64,000 nt of DNA, from the NCBI RefSeq assembly GCF_018408575.1, contig NZ_AP023418.1:310001-374000 (forward strand), read 5' to 3'. Under the pieces are notes generated by a model that was not told the DNA's origin, ran no database searches, and saw nothing but the letters and a program-made list of their open reading frames with translations. The position numbers and the translations under genes are program-made. Origin of the DNA: Vescimonas coprocola. Lineage in GTDB: Bacteria > Bacillota > Clostridia > Oscillospirales > Oscillospiraceae. Shown here piece after piece: positions 15,824 through 24,089 of the stretch (position 1 is the stretch's first letter; each line of letters opens with the position of its first letter).

Positions 15824-17074
15824 ATGGAACGGCTGAAGGAGCGGGTGGCCCACATCGGACAATATGCGGTGACGCTGCTGAAATGGATGGTGTTGGGCGG
15901 TGTCATCGGACTGGTGGGCGGGATCATTGGCTCCCTGTTCCACATCGGCGTGGACACCGCCACACAGGTGCGTCTGGCCCATTCGTGGGTGCTGTACCTG
16001 ATGCCGGTGGGGGGCCTTGCCATCGTGGGGCTGTATCGGCTCACCAAAACGGAGGGAAAGGGTACCAACGACGTCATCGCCTCCGTCCACTTCGGGGAAC
16101 AGGTGCCGGGGCTGCTGGTGCCGGTGATCTTCGTGTCCACGGTCATCACCCACCTGTGCGGCGGCAGCGCCGGCCGTGAGGGCGCTGCCCTGCAGATCGG
16201 CGGCGGCATCGGTTATCAGGCGGGGCGGCTGCTGCGTCTGGGGGAGAAGGATCTGCCGCTGGCTACCCTGTGCGGCATGAGCGGCGTGTTCGCCGCCCTG
16301 TTCGGCACACCCCTGACGGCCACGGTGTTTGCGCTGGAGGTCATCAGCGTGGGCGTTCTGTACTATGCCGGACTGGTGCCGTGCCTGACGGCGGCCTTGA
16401 CGGGCTATCTGGTGTCGGTGCTCATGGGGGTGCCGCCCACCCGGTTCACGGTGACGGTTCCGGGGCTGGAGGTGCGGACCATGCTGCTGGTGATGGTGCT
16501 GGCGCTGCTGTGCGCCGTGGTCAGCATCCTGTTCTGCCGGGGGCTCCACGGAGTGGAGCGTCTGCTGAAGCGGACGCTGAAAAACCCCTACCTGCGGGTG
16601 GCGGTGGGAGCGGCGGTGCTCATCGGCTTGACGCTGCTTACCAATGGAGACTACAACGGCGCAGGCATGGAGGTCATCGGTCGGGCCATCGCCGGACAGG
16701 CGGATCCGTGGGCATGGGTGTGGAAGCTGCTCTTCACCGCCATCACCATCGGGTGCGGCTTCAAGGGCGGCGAGGTGGTACCCTCCTTCTTCGTGGGAGC
16801 CGCCTTCGGCTGCGTGGCGGCGGGCTGGCTGGGCCTTCCGGCGGGCTTCGGGGCCGCTATGGGGCTGGTGTCGGTGTTCTGCGGGGCGGTGAACTGCCCG
16901 CTGGCCTCCATCATCCTCAGTGTGGAGCTGTTCGGCTCCGGCGATCTGCTGTATTTCGCCATGGCCTGCTCCATCAGCTATCTGATCTCCGGCTACTGTG
17001 GGCTGTACAGCAGCCAGACCATCCTCTACTCCAAGCTGCGGGCGGAGTTCATCAACGTCCGAACCCACGAGTAA
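15824..17074 (+). CDS. CLC-family anion channel/antiporter
   Basis: A 416-residue polytopic protein. It carries the CLC signature GGSAGREGAALQ (about residues 113-124, with the gating Glu in GREG), the FGTPLTATVFALE segment and GCGFKGGEVVPSFFVGAAFG. These proteins exchange chloride or other anions for protons. The residues before GREG and the FGTP motif recall the bacterial EriC branch, some of which export fluoride (CLC-F), but the ion cannot be fixed from the motifs alone. No CBS or TrkA-C regulatory domain is attached. GGAGG lies about nine bases before ATG. The DUF421 gene follows after 68 bases. Confidence 0.88.
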   Translation: MERLKERVAHIGQYAVTLLKWMVLGGVIGLVGGIIGSLFHIGVDTATQVRLAHSWVLYLMPVGGLAIVGLYRLTKTEGKGTNDVIASVHFGEQVPGLLVPVIFVSTVITHLCGGSAGREGAALQIGGGIGYQAGRLLRLGEKDLPLATLCGMSGVFAALFGTPLTATVFALEVISVGVLYYAGLVPCLTAALTGYLVSVLMGVPPTRFTVTVPGLEVRTMLLVMVLALLCAVVSILFCRGLHGVERLLKRTLKNPYLRVAVGAAVLIGLTLLTNGDYNGAGMEVIGRAIAGQADPWAWVWKLLFTAITIGCGFKGGEVVPSFFVGAAFGCVAAGWLGLPAGFGAAMGLVSVFCGAVNCPLASIILSVELFGSGDLLYFAMACSISYLISGYCGLYSSQTILYSKLRAEFINVRTHE

Positions 17075-17088
17075 AGGTACATAAGAAT

Positions 17089-17141
17089 ACGCCTGCCGGG
17101 GCATACTGAGAGAAAATCAGTGCTTCGGGAGGCGTGTTTTT
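17089..17141 (+). terminator. Terminator-like hairpin holding the next gene's SD
   Basis: ACGCCT (17089-17094) pairs with AGGCGT (17130-17135), CCG with CGG, and an inner GCA/TGC plus CTGA/TCAG stem extends the helix; GTTTTTT follows and runs into ATG 17143. The GGGAGG ribosome binding site of the DUF421 gene is inside the 3' arm. Confidence 0.6.
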
Positions 17142-17142
17142 T

Positions 17143-17859
17143 ATGGAGGATATCCTGCAGCAGGGGGGACAGATCGCCCTGACGGCGCTGGGGTCGCTGG
17201 CGGCCCTGTTTTTGCTGACCAAGCTCTCCGGCAACAAGCAGGTGTCCCAGATGAACCTGTTTGACTATGTGATGGGCATTACCATCGGCTCCATCGCCGC
17301 CGAAATGGCCTCGGAGCTGGAGTCGCCTCTGCGGCCCCTTTGGGCCATGGTGGTGTATGGGCTGACGGCGTGGGGCATCGCCCTGCTGACCAACAGATCC
17401 ATCCGGGTACGGCGGTTCATCACCGGCAAGCCGCTGATCCTTATGGACAGCGGCGTCATCTACCGGAAAAACCTGCGGCGAGCCCGGATGGATCTCAACG
17501 AATTTCTCATGTACTGCCGGGTATCGGGGTATTTTGACCTCAACCAGATCCAGACCGCCATTTTAGAGCACAACGGCACGGTGACGTTCCTGCCGGCGGC
17601 CATGCAGCGGCCGGTGACGCCGGCGGACCTGTCCATGCAGCCCCGGCAGGAGCTGCTCCAGACCCCGGTGGTGCAAGACGGCCGGGTGCTGCCGGAGAAT
17701 TTGCAGAAGGCGGGAAGGGACGGCGTGTGGCTGGAGCGGAAGCTGCGGGAGAAGGGATATCACGGCCCGGAGGAGGTGCTGCTGGCTATGGCGGCCGGCG
17801 GCGATCAGCTGGCGGTATATCCCATGGAGACCAAGAAGGAAGCCAGAGAAATGCCGTAA
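17143..17859 (+). CDS. DUF421 (YetF-like) membrane protein
   Basis: A 238-residue protein with three N-terminal membrane helices (about residues 10-95) followed by a soluble domain. The loop MNLFDYVMGITIGSIAAEMA and the pattern around ARMDLNEFLMYCR are typical of the YetF/YdfR DUF421 family, whose members are often forespore or membrane proteins of unknown role. ATG 17143 was chosen over GTG 17134 because the GGGAGG is ten bases before the ATG and only one base from the GTG. It has a paralogue at 58558. The start region is folded into a terminator-like hairpin. Confidence 0.85.
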   Translation: MEDILQQGGQIALTALGSLAALFLLTKLSGNKQVSQMNLFDYVMGITIGSIAAEMASELESPLRPLWAMVVYGLTAWGIALLTNRSIRVRRFITGKPLILMDSGVIYRKNLRRARMDLNEFLMYCRVSGYFDLNQIQTAILEHNGTVTFLPAAMQRPVTPADLSMQPRQELLQTPVVQDGRVLPENLQKAGRDGVWLERKLREKGYHGPEEVLLAMAAGGDQLAVYPMETKKEAREMP

Positions 17860-17862
17860 AAC

Positions 17863-17902
17863 AGCAGGATATTGCGTATCATACGCAATATCCTGCTGTT
17901 TT
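17863..17902. terminator. Bidirectional terminator
   Basis: AACAGCAGGATATTGCGT pairs with its exact reverse complement after a five-base loop, with an A run before and a T run after, between two convergent genes. Confidence 0.9.
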
Positions 17903-19125
17903 TATCGAAGCTGCCCGGCCAGATGGCCGCTGGACCATGCCCATTGCAGATTGTAGCCGCCGCAGTCGCCGTCCACATCCAGCACCTCACCGCAGGCGTA
18001 CAGGCCTGGGACCAGACGGCTTTGGAGGGTGTGGGGATCGAACTCGTCGGTACGGAGCCCTCCGGCAGTGACCTGTGCCTGATCGAAGCCGCAGGTGCCG
18101 GTGACGGGCAGGTCAAAATGCTTGCAGCTGTGGGCCAGCGCCGCCAGTGCCTCCTCCGGGGCGTCTGCCAGGGGGAGGGAGGGGGAGAGCCCGGCGTACT
18201 TGGCCGCCATCTGGCTCAGACGGCTGTGGAGGGCGCCGGTGAAGGCCTGTCCGCAGGTGAGCTCCCGATTGCGGAGCGCCAGCGCCTGCCGGCGGCGGAG
18301 CCATGCGGCGGTGTCCGCTTCTGACTGTTCCGGCCACAGATCCAGCGACAGGGTCACGTCCTCACCAATGGCATAGCGGGAGATCTCGAAGATGGCGGGG
18401 CCGCTGACGCCGTACTCGGTGAAGAGAATTTCTCCGTGGTTCTCCGCCAGCACCTCCCGGCCCCGCCGCAGAGTAATGCGGGCGGTGGTTTTCACGCCCT
18501 TCAGGGAGCGGGGATAGGTGGGATCGGTCTTGAGCTGCACCAGCGCCGGGGTCAGAGCCGTGCGGTGGTGGCCCAGCCCCTTGGCCAGCCGATAGCCGTC
18601 CAGCACGCCGCCCACCTTGCTGCCGGCAGCGCCGCCTGCGGCCAGAATGACGCAGTCCATGTCCCGGAGGATCTCACCGCTCTCCAGTGTCACGGCAAAG
18701 CCCTGTCCCCGGCGCTTCAGGGACGTGACGGGGTCGCCGGTCCGCAGGGTCAGCCGATCCGGCTGTCCCTCCAGCGCCAGACGCAGCACATCCAGCACGG
18801 AATTGGCGGTGTTGGAGCGGGGATATAGCTTGCCGTCGGGCTCCTCCACCGTGACAAGGCCCAGCTGGTGGAAAAAGCGCAGTGTTTCCGCCACCGGGAA
18901 GGCCTCCAGCGCAGGGCGGCAGAAGTCCGAGTCGGCTCCGTGGTAGTGAGCCGGGGAGGCATGGCGGTTGGAGAGGTTGCACCGCCCGTTGCCGGTGGAC
19001 AGCAGCTTGCGGCCTACCCGGCCCTGCCGCTCCAGCAGCGTCACCCGGTTCCGGGGGTCGGAGAGGGCCGTCAGCGCCGCCATCAGGCCGGAGGCCCCGC
19101 CGCCGATGATGCAGACCTCACTCAT
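17902..19125 (-). CDS. HI0933/YhiN-type flavoprotein oxidoreductase
   Basis: A 407-residue protein. The N-terminus CIIGGGASGLMAALTAL is the FAD-binding Rossmann fold; the family signature continues in GRVGRKLLSTGNGRCNLSN (about residues 36-54), and the C-terminus has the second FAD contact GLYACGEVLDVDGDCGGYNL. This group includes BaiN of bile-acid 7-dehydroxylating clostridia and many housekeeping homologues of unknown substrate. Its ATG lies inside the 3' end of ruvX (eight-base overlap), which suggests translational coupling. Confidence 0.88.
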   Translation of the reverse strand: MSEVCIIGGGASGLMAALTALSDPRNRVTLLERQGRVGRKLLSTGNGRCNLSNRHASPAHYHGADSDFCRPALEAFPVAETLRFFHQLGLVTVEEPDGKLYPRSNTANSVLDVLRLALEGQPDRLTLRTGDPVTSLKRRGQGFAVTLESGEILRDMDCVILAAGGAAGSKVGGVLDGYRLAKGLGHHRTALTPALVQLKTDPTYPRSLKGVKTTARITLRRGREVLAENHGEILFTEYGVSGPAIFEISRYAIGEDVTLSLDLWPEQSEADTAAWLRRRQALALRNRELTCGQAFTGALHSRLSQMAAKYAGLSPSLPLADAPEEALAALAHSCKHFDLPVTGTCGFDQAQVTAGGLRTDEFDPHTLQSRLVPGLYACGEVLDVDGDCGGYNLQWAWSSGHLAGQLR

Positions 19126-19549
19126 GGCGCTGTGCCTCCAGCCGCTTGCGGGTGAGATAGCCCTCCAGCATCAGGGACGCCGCCACGGCGTCCACCACCT
19201 TTTTGCGCTTTTTGGCGTTCTTTCCATTGTTAAATAGGATGTTGTGGGCATCCACCGTGGTGCGCCGCTCGTCCCACAGGGTCACGGGGAGGCCCGCTGC
19301 CTGCCGCAGTGTCTCAGCAAAGGCGGCGGCCTTCTCGGCACGGGGACCCACGGTGCCGTCCATGTTCTTGGGATAGCCCAGCACCAGCTCCGTGACCCCA
19401 TGCTCCGGGATCAGCCGGAGGATCTCCTGTACCACCACCTCCGCCTTGCGGCTGTCGATGACGGTGGTGAAGCCTGCCAGCGTGCCGGTGGCGTCGGAGA
19501 TGGCGATGCCGGTGTGGGCGTCGCCGTAATCAATGGCCATGATCTTCAT
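19118..19549 (-). CDS. ruvX: Putative pre-16S rRNA nuclease / Holliday-junction resolvase-like RuvX
   Basis: A 143-residue RNase H-fold protein of the YqgF family. The catalytic Asp is in MAIDYGDAHTGIA, with a second acidic motif in LVLGYPKNMDGTVG, the DERRTT segment near residue 93 and the closing Asp in KKVVDAVAASLML. YqgF matures the 5' end of 16S rRNA in E. coli; the resolvase role is less certain. It overlaps the flavoprotein gene. In many Firmicutes it sits between ireB and a DUF1292 gene, but here both are elsewhere in the window. Confidence 0.92.
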   Translation of the reverse strand: MKIMAIDYGDAHTGIAISDATGTLAGFTTVIDSRKAEVVVQEILRLIPEHGVTELVLGYPKNMDGTVGPRAEKAAAFAETLRQAAGLPVTLWDERRTTVDAHNILFNNGKNAKKRKKVVDAVAASLMLEGYLTRKRLEAQRHE

Positions 19550-19692
19550 TCTCGCATACCTCGCAGGGTGAATTTTTCTCTATCATACACAACTTTTCCC
19601 TCCGGCGCAACCGGTGGCAGAGAAAAAACCGGAGAAGGGGGAGAAAAGCGCCGTTTTCATGAAAAATCTTCTCCTTTTCGTGAAAAAACGCC

Positions 19693-19721
19693 TTGACGGA
19701 GGGACTTGCCTGTGTTAGAAT
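19693..19721 (+). promoter_or_regulatory. Promoter of rpmG-secE-nusG
   Basis: TTGACG (19693-19698), 17-base spacer, TAGAAT (19716-19721). The 310-base gap 19550-19859 otherwise holds a C/T-rich leader of about 130 bases without a clear terminator. Confidence 0.75.
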
Positions 19722-19859
19722 AGTCCTTACCTGTGGACATGGGCTTTCTTTTCATGCGTTTTTTCGCTTCTGACGCAGAAAAGAGGCTGCGCCCTTCAGG
19801 GAGGCAAGCGGCGGTCCGGCGGGGCCGGAGCCGTCAATCTAATAAGGAGGTGCCGTTAG

Positions 19860-20009
19860 ATGCGAGTGAAGATCACTTTGAGATGCAATGAGTGCAAGCA
19901 GAGAAACTACAACACGATGAAGAACAAGAAGAACAACCCTGACCGTCTTGAAATGAACAAGTATTGCCCCTTCTGCAGAAAGCATACGGTCCATACCGAA
20001 ACCAAGTAA
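19860..20009 (+). CDS. rpmG: 50S ribosomal protein L33
   Basis: A 49-residue protein starting at ATG 19860 with AAGGAGG ten bases upstream. It begins [19 protein letters not shown] and ends KHTVHTETK. Cys pairs at residues 9/12 and 36/39 form the zinc ribbon, so this is the zinc-bound C+ form. It is the first gene of the rpmG-secE-nusG unit, a conserved order in Firmicutes. Confidence 0.96.
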   Translation: MRVKITLRCNECKQRNYNTMKNKKNNPDRLEMNKYCPFCRKHTVHTETK

Positions 20010-20027
20010 TTGGAAGGAGAAACAGCG

Positions 20028-20243
20028 ATGGCAGAGGAAAAGAAAGTCAAGAAGGATCACGGCAAGTGGTTCCGTGAAATGAGAAGCGAACTGATGAAGG
20101 TGGTATGGCCCAGCGCCAAGACCACGGCCAAGAACACCGGCACTGTGCTGCTGTGCTCTCTGGGTGTGGGCGCCTGCATCTGGATCTTTGACGGCGTGGC
20201 TGTGCTGGCTGTCAAGACGCTGATCGGCCTGTTTACGCACTAA
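20028..20243 (+). CDS. secE: Preprotein translocase subunit SecE
   Basis: A 71-residue protein starting at ATG 20028, GGAGAAACAGCG upstream. It has a basic head, the conserved cytoplasmic amphipathic segment WFREMRSELMKVVWPSAKT and a single transmembrane helix (about 41-62). SecE clamps SecY in the translocon. The position between rpmG and nusG is the usual one. Confidence 0.96.
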   Translation: MAEEKKVKKDHGKWFREMRSELMKVVWPSAKTTAKNTGTVLLCSLGVGACIWIFDGVAVLAVKTLIGLFTH

Positions 20244-20253
20244 GGAGCGGAGC

Positions 20254-20781
20254 ATGGCTGATAACGCAAAATGGTATGTCATCCACACCTATTCCGGCTA
20301 TGAAAATGCGGTGAAGGCGGCCATTGAAAAGTCCGTGGTGAACCGCAATATGTCCGACATGGTCCTGAAGATGGAGATCCCTATGGAGACCGTCACCGAG
20401 GTCACTGAGTCGGGTGTCATGAAGGAAGTGGAGCGCAAGGTGTTCCCCGGTTACGTCCTCATTAAGATGATCTTGACAGATGACACCTGGCATCTGATCC
20501 GCAACATCCGTGGCGTCACCGGCTTCGTAGGAGAGGCCAACAAGGCCATCCCCCTGACGGAGGAGGAGGTCGCTGCACTGGGTGTGGAAAAGCACGAGAT
20601 CGTGGTGCTGTACAACGTGGGCGATACCGTGAAGATCACGGACGGCCCTCTGGCCAGCTTCATGGGTACCGTGGAGGAGATCGACGCCGACAAGAACAAG
20701 GTCCGTGTGGTGGTCTCCATGTTCGGGAGAGAGACTCCCGTAGAGCTGGAGCTCGATCAGGTCGAGGTCGTCCAGCCCTGA
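20254..20781 (+). CDS. nusG: Transcription termination/antitermination protein NusG
   Basis: A 175-residue protein. The NGN domain opens [14 protein letters not shown] and contains [12 protein letters not shown]; the C-terminal KOW domain shows [19 protein letters not shown] (about 125-145). It binds RNA polymerase and links it to the ribosome or to Rho. It is in the standard secE-nusG-rplK order. Confidence 0.96.
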   Translation: MADNAKWYVIHTYSGYENAVKAAIEKSVVNRNMSDMVLKMEIPMETVTEVTESGVMKEVERKVFPGYVLIKMILTDDTWHLIRNIRGVTGFVGEANKAIPLTEEEVAALGVEKHEIVVLYNVGDTVKITDGPLASFMGTVEEIDADKNKVRVVVSMFGRETPVELELDQVEVVQP

Positions 20782-20785
20782 GTGC

Positions 20786-20905
20786 GTCGGACGCACACAG
20801 GCCGGAGCATCCCCTCCGGCGCAAGTGGGAGAGACGCTGTGCGTCTCGCCAAGAGCAGGTCCGGTATTTGACCGGCTGCTACCACATTTTTATGAAGGAG
20901 GTGCC
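20786..20905 (+). promoter_or_regulatory. Structured leader before rplK
   Basis: The 129-base gap contains a perfect GAGACGC/GCGTCTC hairpin (20831-20847) and a CCGGT/ACCGG hairpin (20861-20875), flanked by GTGGGA on the left and TACCAC on the right, which can pair. Structured leaders at this point are common in Firmicutes, but I cannot name the ligand. Confidence 0.4.
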
Positions 20906-20910
20906 TCTTT

Positions 20911-21336
20911 ATGGCACAGAAAGTCGTTGGTTATGTAAAACTGCAGATCCCTGCAGGCAAGGCAACCCCCGCACCCCCCGTTGGCCCCGCTCTGGGTCAG
21001 CACGGCGTGAACATCGCCGCTTTCACCAAGGAGTTCAACGAGCGCACCAAGAATGACATGGGTCTCATCATCCCCGTGGTCATCACCGTGTACGCCGATC
21101 GCTCTTTCACCTTCATCACCAAGACCCCCCCGGCTGCGGTGCTGATCAAGAAGGAGTGCAACATCGAGTCCGGCTCCGGTGTGCCTAACAAGACCAAGGT
21201 GGCCACCATCTCCAAGGCCTCCATTCAGAAGATCGCTGAGCTGAAGATGCGTGATCTGAACGCTGCTTCTCTGGAAGCTGCCATGAGCATGATCGCCGGC
21301 ACCGCCCGTTCTATGGGCGTCGTCGTGGGCGAATAA
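20911..21336 (+). CDS. rplK: 50S ribosomal protein L11
   Basis: A 141-residue protein. It begins [20 protein letters not shown] and ends with the RNA-binding domain segment [14 protein letters not shown]11 binds the GTPase-associated centre of 23S rRNA. AAGGAGG is nine bases before ATG. It is followed by rplA after 14 bases. Confidence 0.97.
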   Translation: MAQKVVGYVKLQIPAGKATPAPPVGPALGQHGVNIAAFTKEFNERTKNDMGLIIPVVITVYADRSFTFITKTPPAAVLIKKECNIESGSGVPNKTKVATISKASIQKIAELKMRDLNAASLEAAMSMIAGTARSMGVVVGE

Positions 21337-21350
21337 GGAGGGTGTAAGAG

Positions 21351-22043
21351 ATGTTTAGAGGTAAGAAGTATAAAGACAGTGCAAAGCAGATCGACCGTGG
21401 GACCCTGTACGATCCCAAGGAGGGTCTGGAGCTGGTATGCAAGACCGCTTCCGCCAAGTTCGACGAGACCGTCGAGCTGCACGTGAAGCTGGGCGTTGAC
21501 TCCCGTCACGCCGATCAGCAGGTCCGTGGCGCCATCGTGCTGCCCAACGGTACCGGCAAGACCGCCCGTGTGCTGGTGTTCGCCAAGGGCGACAAGGCCG
21601 ACGCTGCCCGTGAGGCCGGCGCCGATTTCGTGGGCGATATGGACATGGTGGAGAAGATCCAGAAGGAGAACTGGTTCGACTTCGACGTGGTGGTCGCTTC
21701 CCCCGACATGATGGGTGTTGTGGGCCGTCTGGGTAAGCTGCTGGGCCCCAAGGGCCTGATGCCCTCCCCCAAGGCCGGCACCGTCACTCCCGACGTGGCC
21801 AAGGCCGTGAAGGAGGTCAAGGCCGGTAAGGTGGAGTATCGTCTGGACAAGACCAACATCATCCACTGCCCCATCGGCAAGGTGTCCTTCGGCGCTGACA
21901 AGCTGTATGAGAACTATTCTGCTCTCATCGGCGCCATCATCAAGGCCAAGCCCGCCGCTGCCAAGGGCCAGTATATCAAGTCCTGCGTGGCTGCCGCCAC
22001 CATGGGCCCCGGCGTGAAGATGAACGCCAACAAGCAGATCTGA
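21351..22043 (+). CDS. rplA: 50S ribosomal protein L1
   Basis: A 230-residue protein showing the L1 signatures [15 protein letters not shown] (about 128-142) and [20 protein letters not shown]1 forms the stalk that moves deacylated tRNA out of the E site and in many bacteria represses the L11 operon. It is cotranscribed with rplK; a new promoter for rplJ follows. Confidence 0.97.
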   Translation: MFRGKKYKDSAKQIDRGTLYDPKEGLELVCKTASAKFDETVELHVKLGVDSRHADQQVRGAIVLPNGTGKTARVLVFAKGDKADAAREAGADFVGDMDMVEKIQKENWFDFDVVVASPDMMGVVGRLGKLLGPKGLMPSPKAGTVTPDVAKAVKEVKAGKVEYRLDKTNIIHCPIGKVSFGADKLYENYSALIGAIIKAKPAAAKGQYIKSCVAAATMGPGVKMNANKQI

Positions 22044-22096
22044 CGCTGCACCGGGCCGATTCGACCCGAAACGCTTCAATATCTTCGGTAGGGTGC

Positions 22097-22125
22097 TTGA
22101 CAAAGCGCCCGGCCGCTGGTATAAT
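22097..22125 (+). promoter_or_regulatory. Promoter of rplJL
   Basis: TTGACA (22097-22102), 17-base spacer, TATAAT (22120-22125): a perfect sigma-A consensus. Confidence 0.9.
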
Positions 22126-22131
22126 ATTTGA

Positions 22132-22247
22132 TGCGTTCCAAAGACAGCAGGTGGCGCAAGCCGTAAGTCCTGCCGAGGATGGCAAATCGATTTTGATTGC
22201 TTACACCGTCCTTGTGTCCTTGGATACAGGGACGGTTTCCTTTTTTT
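22132..22247 (+). promoter_or_regulatory. Ribosomal protein L10 leader with attenuator
   Basis: The conserved core TCCAAAGACAGCAGGTGGCG, the AAGCCGTAAG segment and CCTGCCGAGG (22136-22181) match the known Firmicutes L10 leader, where excess L10-L12 complex binds its own mRNA. A stem ACCGTCC/GGACGGT (22205-22236) followed by a T-rich tract (to 22247) is the terminator arm of the switch. Confidence 0.85.
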
Positions 22248-22285
22248 GAACGCACCGACAATTTTTCCGGAGGTGAAATCAAAGA

Positions 22286-22810
22286 ATGCCCAACGCAAAA
22301 GTTCTGTCTGAGAAGCAGGCCGTCGTGGCGGCGCTGACCGAGAAGCTGCAGAACGCAGCTGCCGGTGTCATCGTTGATTACAAGGGCATCACGGTGGCAG
22401 AGGATACCACTCTGCGTACCCAGTGCCGTGAGAACAACATTGACTACGCTGTCGTCAAGAACACCCTGCTGCGCTTTGCTTTCAACAATGTGGGCCTGAA
22501 CGAGCTGGACGATCAGCTCAACGGCGCCACGTCTCTGGCCGTGTGCATGGATGACCCCGTCGCTCCGGCCCGTGTGATCGCAGAGTTCGCAAAGAAACTC
22601 AACGGCAAGTTCGAGATCAAGGGCGGCTTCATGGACGGCAAGGTCGTCTCCCTGGAGACCGTCAATGCTCTGGCTGCCATCCCCGCTCTGCCCGTGCTGC
22701 AGGCTCAGGTTCTGGGTACCATGCTGGCTCCCATTTCCGCTCTGGCCTGCGTGCTGAAGCAAATTGCAGAGAAGCAGGGCGCTCCCGCTGAGGAAGCCGC
22801 TGCCGAGTAA
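22286..22810 (+). CDS. rplJ: 50S ribosomal protein L10
   Basis: A 174-residue protein. The N-terminal rRNA-binding part contains VVDYKGITVAEDTTLR-like sequence and VVKNTLLRFAF; the C-terminal helix that carries the L12 dimers ends in A/E-rich sequence. GGAGG is before ATG 22286. It is the base of the stalk and the autoregulator acting on the leader just upstream. Confidence 0.97.
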   Translation: MPNAKVLSEKQAVVAALTEKLQNAAAGVIVDYKGITVAEDTTLRTQCRENNIDYAVVKNTLLRFAFNNVGLNELDDQLNGATSLAVCMDDPVAPARVIAEFAKKLNGKFEIKGGFMDGKVVSLETVNALAAIPALPVLQAQVLGTMLAPISALACVLKQIAEKQGAPAEEAAAE

Positions 22811-22870
22811 TGAGACGTTTCGTCTCGACCCCTATCTAAAAAACATCTTACAATTAGGAGGCTTATCAAA

Positions 22871-23242
22871 ATGTCCGAGAAAGTTACTGCTATGATCGAA
22901 GAAATCAAGGGCCTGACCGTTCTGGAGCTCAGCGAGCTGGTTCACGCTCTGGAGGAGGAGTTCGGCGTTTCCGCCGCTGCCATGGCTGCTCCTGCTGCTG
23001 GTGCTGCTGCTCCCGCTGCTGAGGAGAAGACCGACTTCGACGTCGTTCTGACTGGCTTCGATGCCGCTCAGAAGATCAAGGTTATCAAGGTCATCCGTGA
23101 GGTCATGGGTCTGGGTCTGGCCGAGGCCAAGGCTGCCGTCGAGGGCGCTCCCACCACCATGAAGGAGGGTCTGTCCAAGGAGGATGCCGAGGCTCTGAAG
23201 AAGCAGGTCGAGGAAGTCGGCGGCAAGGTCGAGCTGAAGTAA
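22871..23242 (+). CDS. rplL: 50S ribosomal protein L7/L12
   Basis: A 123-residue protein. The N-terminal dimerisation helix ([20 protein letters not shown]) is followed by an A/P-rich hinge of about 20 residues and the C-terminal factor-binding domain with [20 protein letters not shown]. It recruits translational GTPases. It ends the rplJL operon, and a strong terminator follows. Confidence 0.97.
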   Translation: MSEKVTAMIEEIKGLTVLELSELVHALEEEFGVSAAAMAAPAAGAAAPAAEEKTDFDVVLTGFDAAQKIKVIKVIREVMGLGLAEAKAAVEGAPTTMKEGLSKEDAEALKKQVEEVGGKVELK

Positions 23243-23258
23243 GTAATTCTTCATATGG

Positions 23259-23291
23259 AAAAGAGCGTTCCGCAGGGAACGCTCTTTTTTT
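23259..23291 (+). terminator. Terminator of rplJL
   Basis: AAGAGCGTTCC-gca-GGAACGCTCTTTTTTT, perfect stem and T tract. Confidence 0.95.
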
Positions 23292-23446
23292 GTCGCCTCG
23301 CTCCGGTTTGGCCTGAGCTGCACGGAGCATCGGCCCGACGTTCCACAGATGAAATTTTTTCCACACTGACCATCCAACGCTCCGCCACATTGGGGCGTGT
23401 TTTCATGTGGAGAGATGACTGACATCGGGGAATAAAAGGAGCCTGC

Positions 23447-23827
23447 ATGGAGTTTTTCACGATTTTTTTGACGCTGCGGGGGAGTATTATGCGCTGGTAC
23501 CGGTGGCCTGCGCCGAGCTGGTGGCGGCTGGAACTGAAAAAGGACGAGAGCAAGCGCATGGACATTGACGATTTTCTTGAAACGGTGCGGCGGTACACAG
23601 ACGCAGCCACCATTACAAGGCGGATGGTTGCAGAGCTGATCGACCACATTGAGGTGTACCACGCTGAAAAGCAGGACGGCGTTACCAATCAGCGTGTCGT
23701 GATCTACTACAACTGCATCGGTGCCTTTGATGTGCCGGATCGCCGGAAGATCCCGGAGGCCGACATTATCATGGAAAAAAGAAAAGGCGTAGCACTCAGC
23801 TACGCCCCGGAACGCCTTGCAGTATGA
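23447..23827 (+). pseudogene. C-terminal fragment of a large serine recombinase
   Basis: A 126-residue frame. From about residue 38 (base 23558) it reads MDIDDFLETVRRYTDAATI and later LIDHIEVYHAEK, YYNCIGAFDVPD, the pattern of the DUF4368 tail of large serine recombinases found on clostridial conjugative transposons. The catalytic resolvase domain, the zinc-ribbon domain and the coiled coil are all missing, so only the last 90 residues survive. The first 37 residues do not look like the family. AAAGGAG lies six bases before ATG, so it may still be translated. It lies just beyond the 3' end of tRNA-Pro, a usual integration point. Confidence 0.65.
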
Positions 23828-23841
23828 ACTTTGTGGGAAAT

Positions 23842-23894
23842 AAAAAAGCAGAGTGTCCATTACAGGATACTCAGATCCTATAAGGACACTCTGC
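23842..23894 (-). terminator. Terminator of tRNA-Pro
   Basis: An 11-bp stem GCAGAGTGTCC/GGACACTCTGC encloses an inner GGAT/ATCC stem; on the minus strand TTTTTTA follows. It begins directly after the tRNA CCA end. Confidence 0.85.
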
Positions 23895-23895
23895 A

Positions 23896-23971
23896 TGGTC
23901 GGAGTGGGGGGACTTGAACCCCCGGCCTCTTGGTCCCGAACCAAGCGCGCTACCAGCTGCGCTACACCCCG
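23896..23971 (-). tRNA. tRNA-Pro (anticodon CGG)
   Basis: A 76-base cloverleaf: acceptor CGGGGTG/CACTCCG (one G-U pair), D arm GCGC..GCGC, anticodon stem CTTGG/CCAAG with loop TTCGGGA (anticodon CGG), T arm GGGGG-TTCAAGT-CCCCC, and an encoded ACCA 3' end. It decodes CCG. Confidence 0.97.
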
Positions 23972-24089
23972 TCAGCCTAACTATTATACGGTGCAGAAAC
24001 GTTTCTGTCAAGAGGGAAATTTCCCTCCGCCCCGGAGGTTCTGCCCTGCCCGAAGGGCGCATACACTGAACGCAAAAGGAGGGGATGGC

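Noticed and set aside
14492-17104. A single 870-residue minus-strand protein
   Set aside because: Only the last 363 residues are SerC with a proper SD; the upstream part is antisense to the CLC gene.
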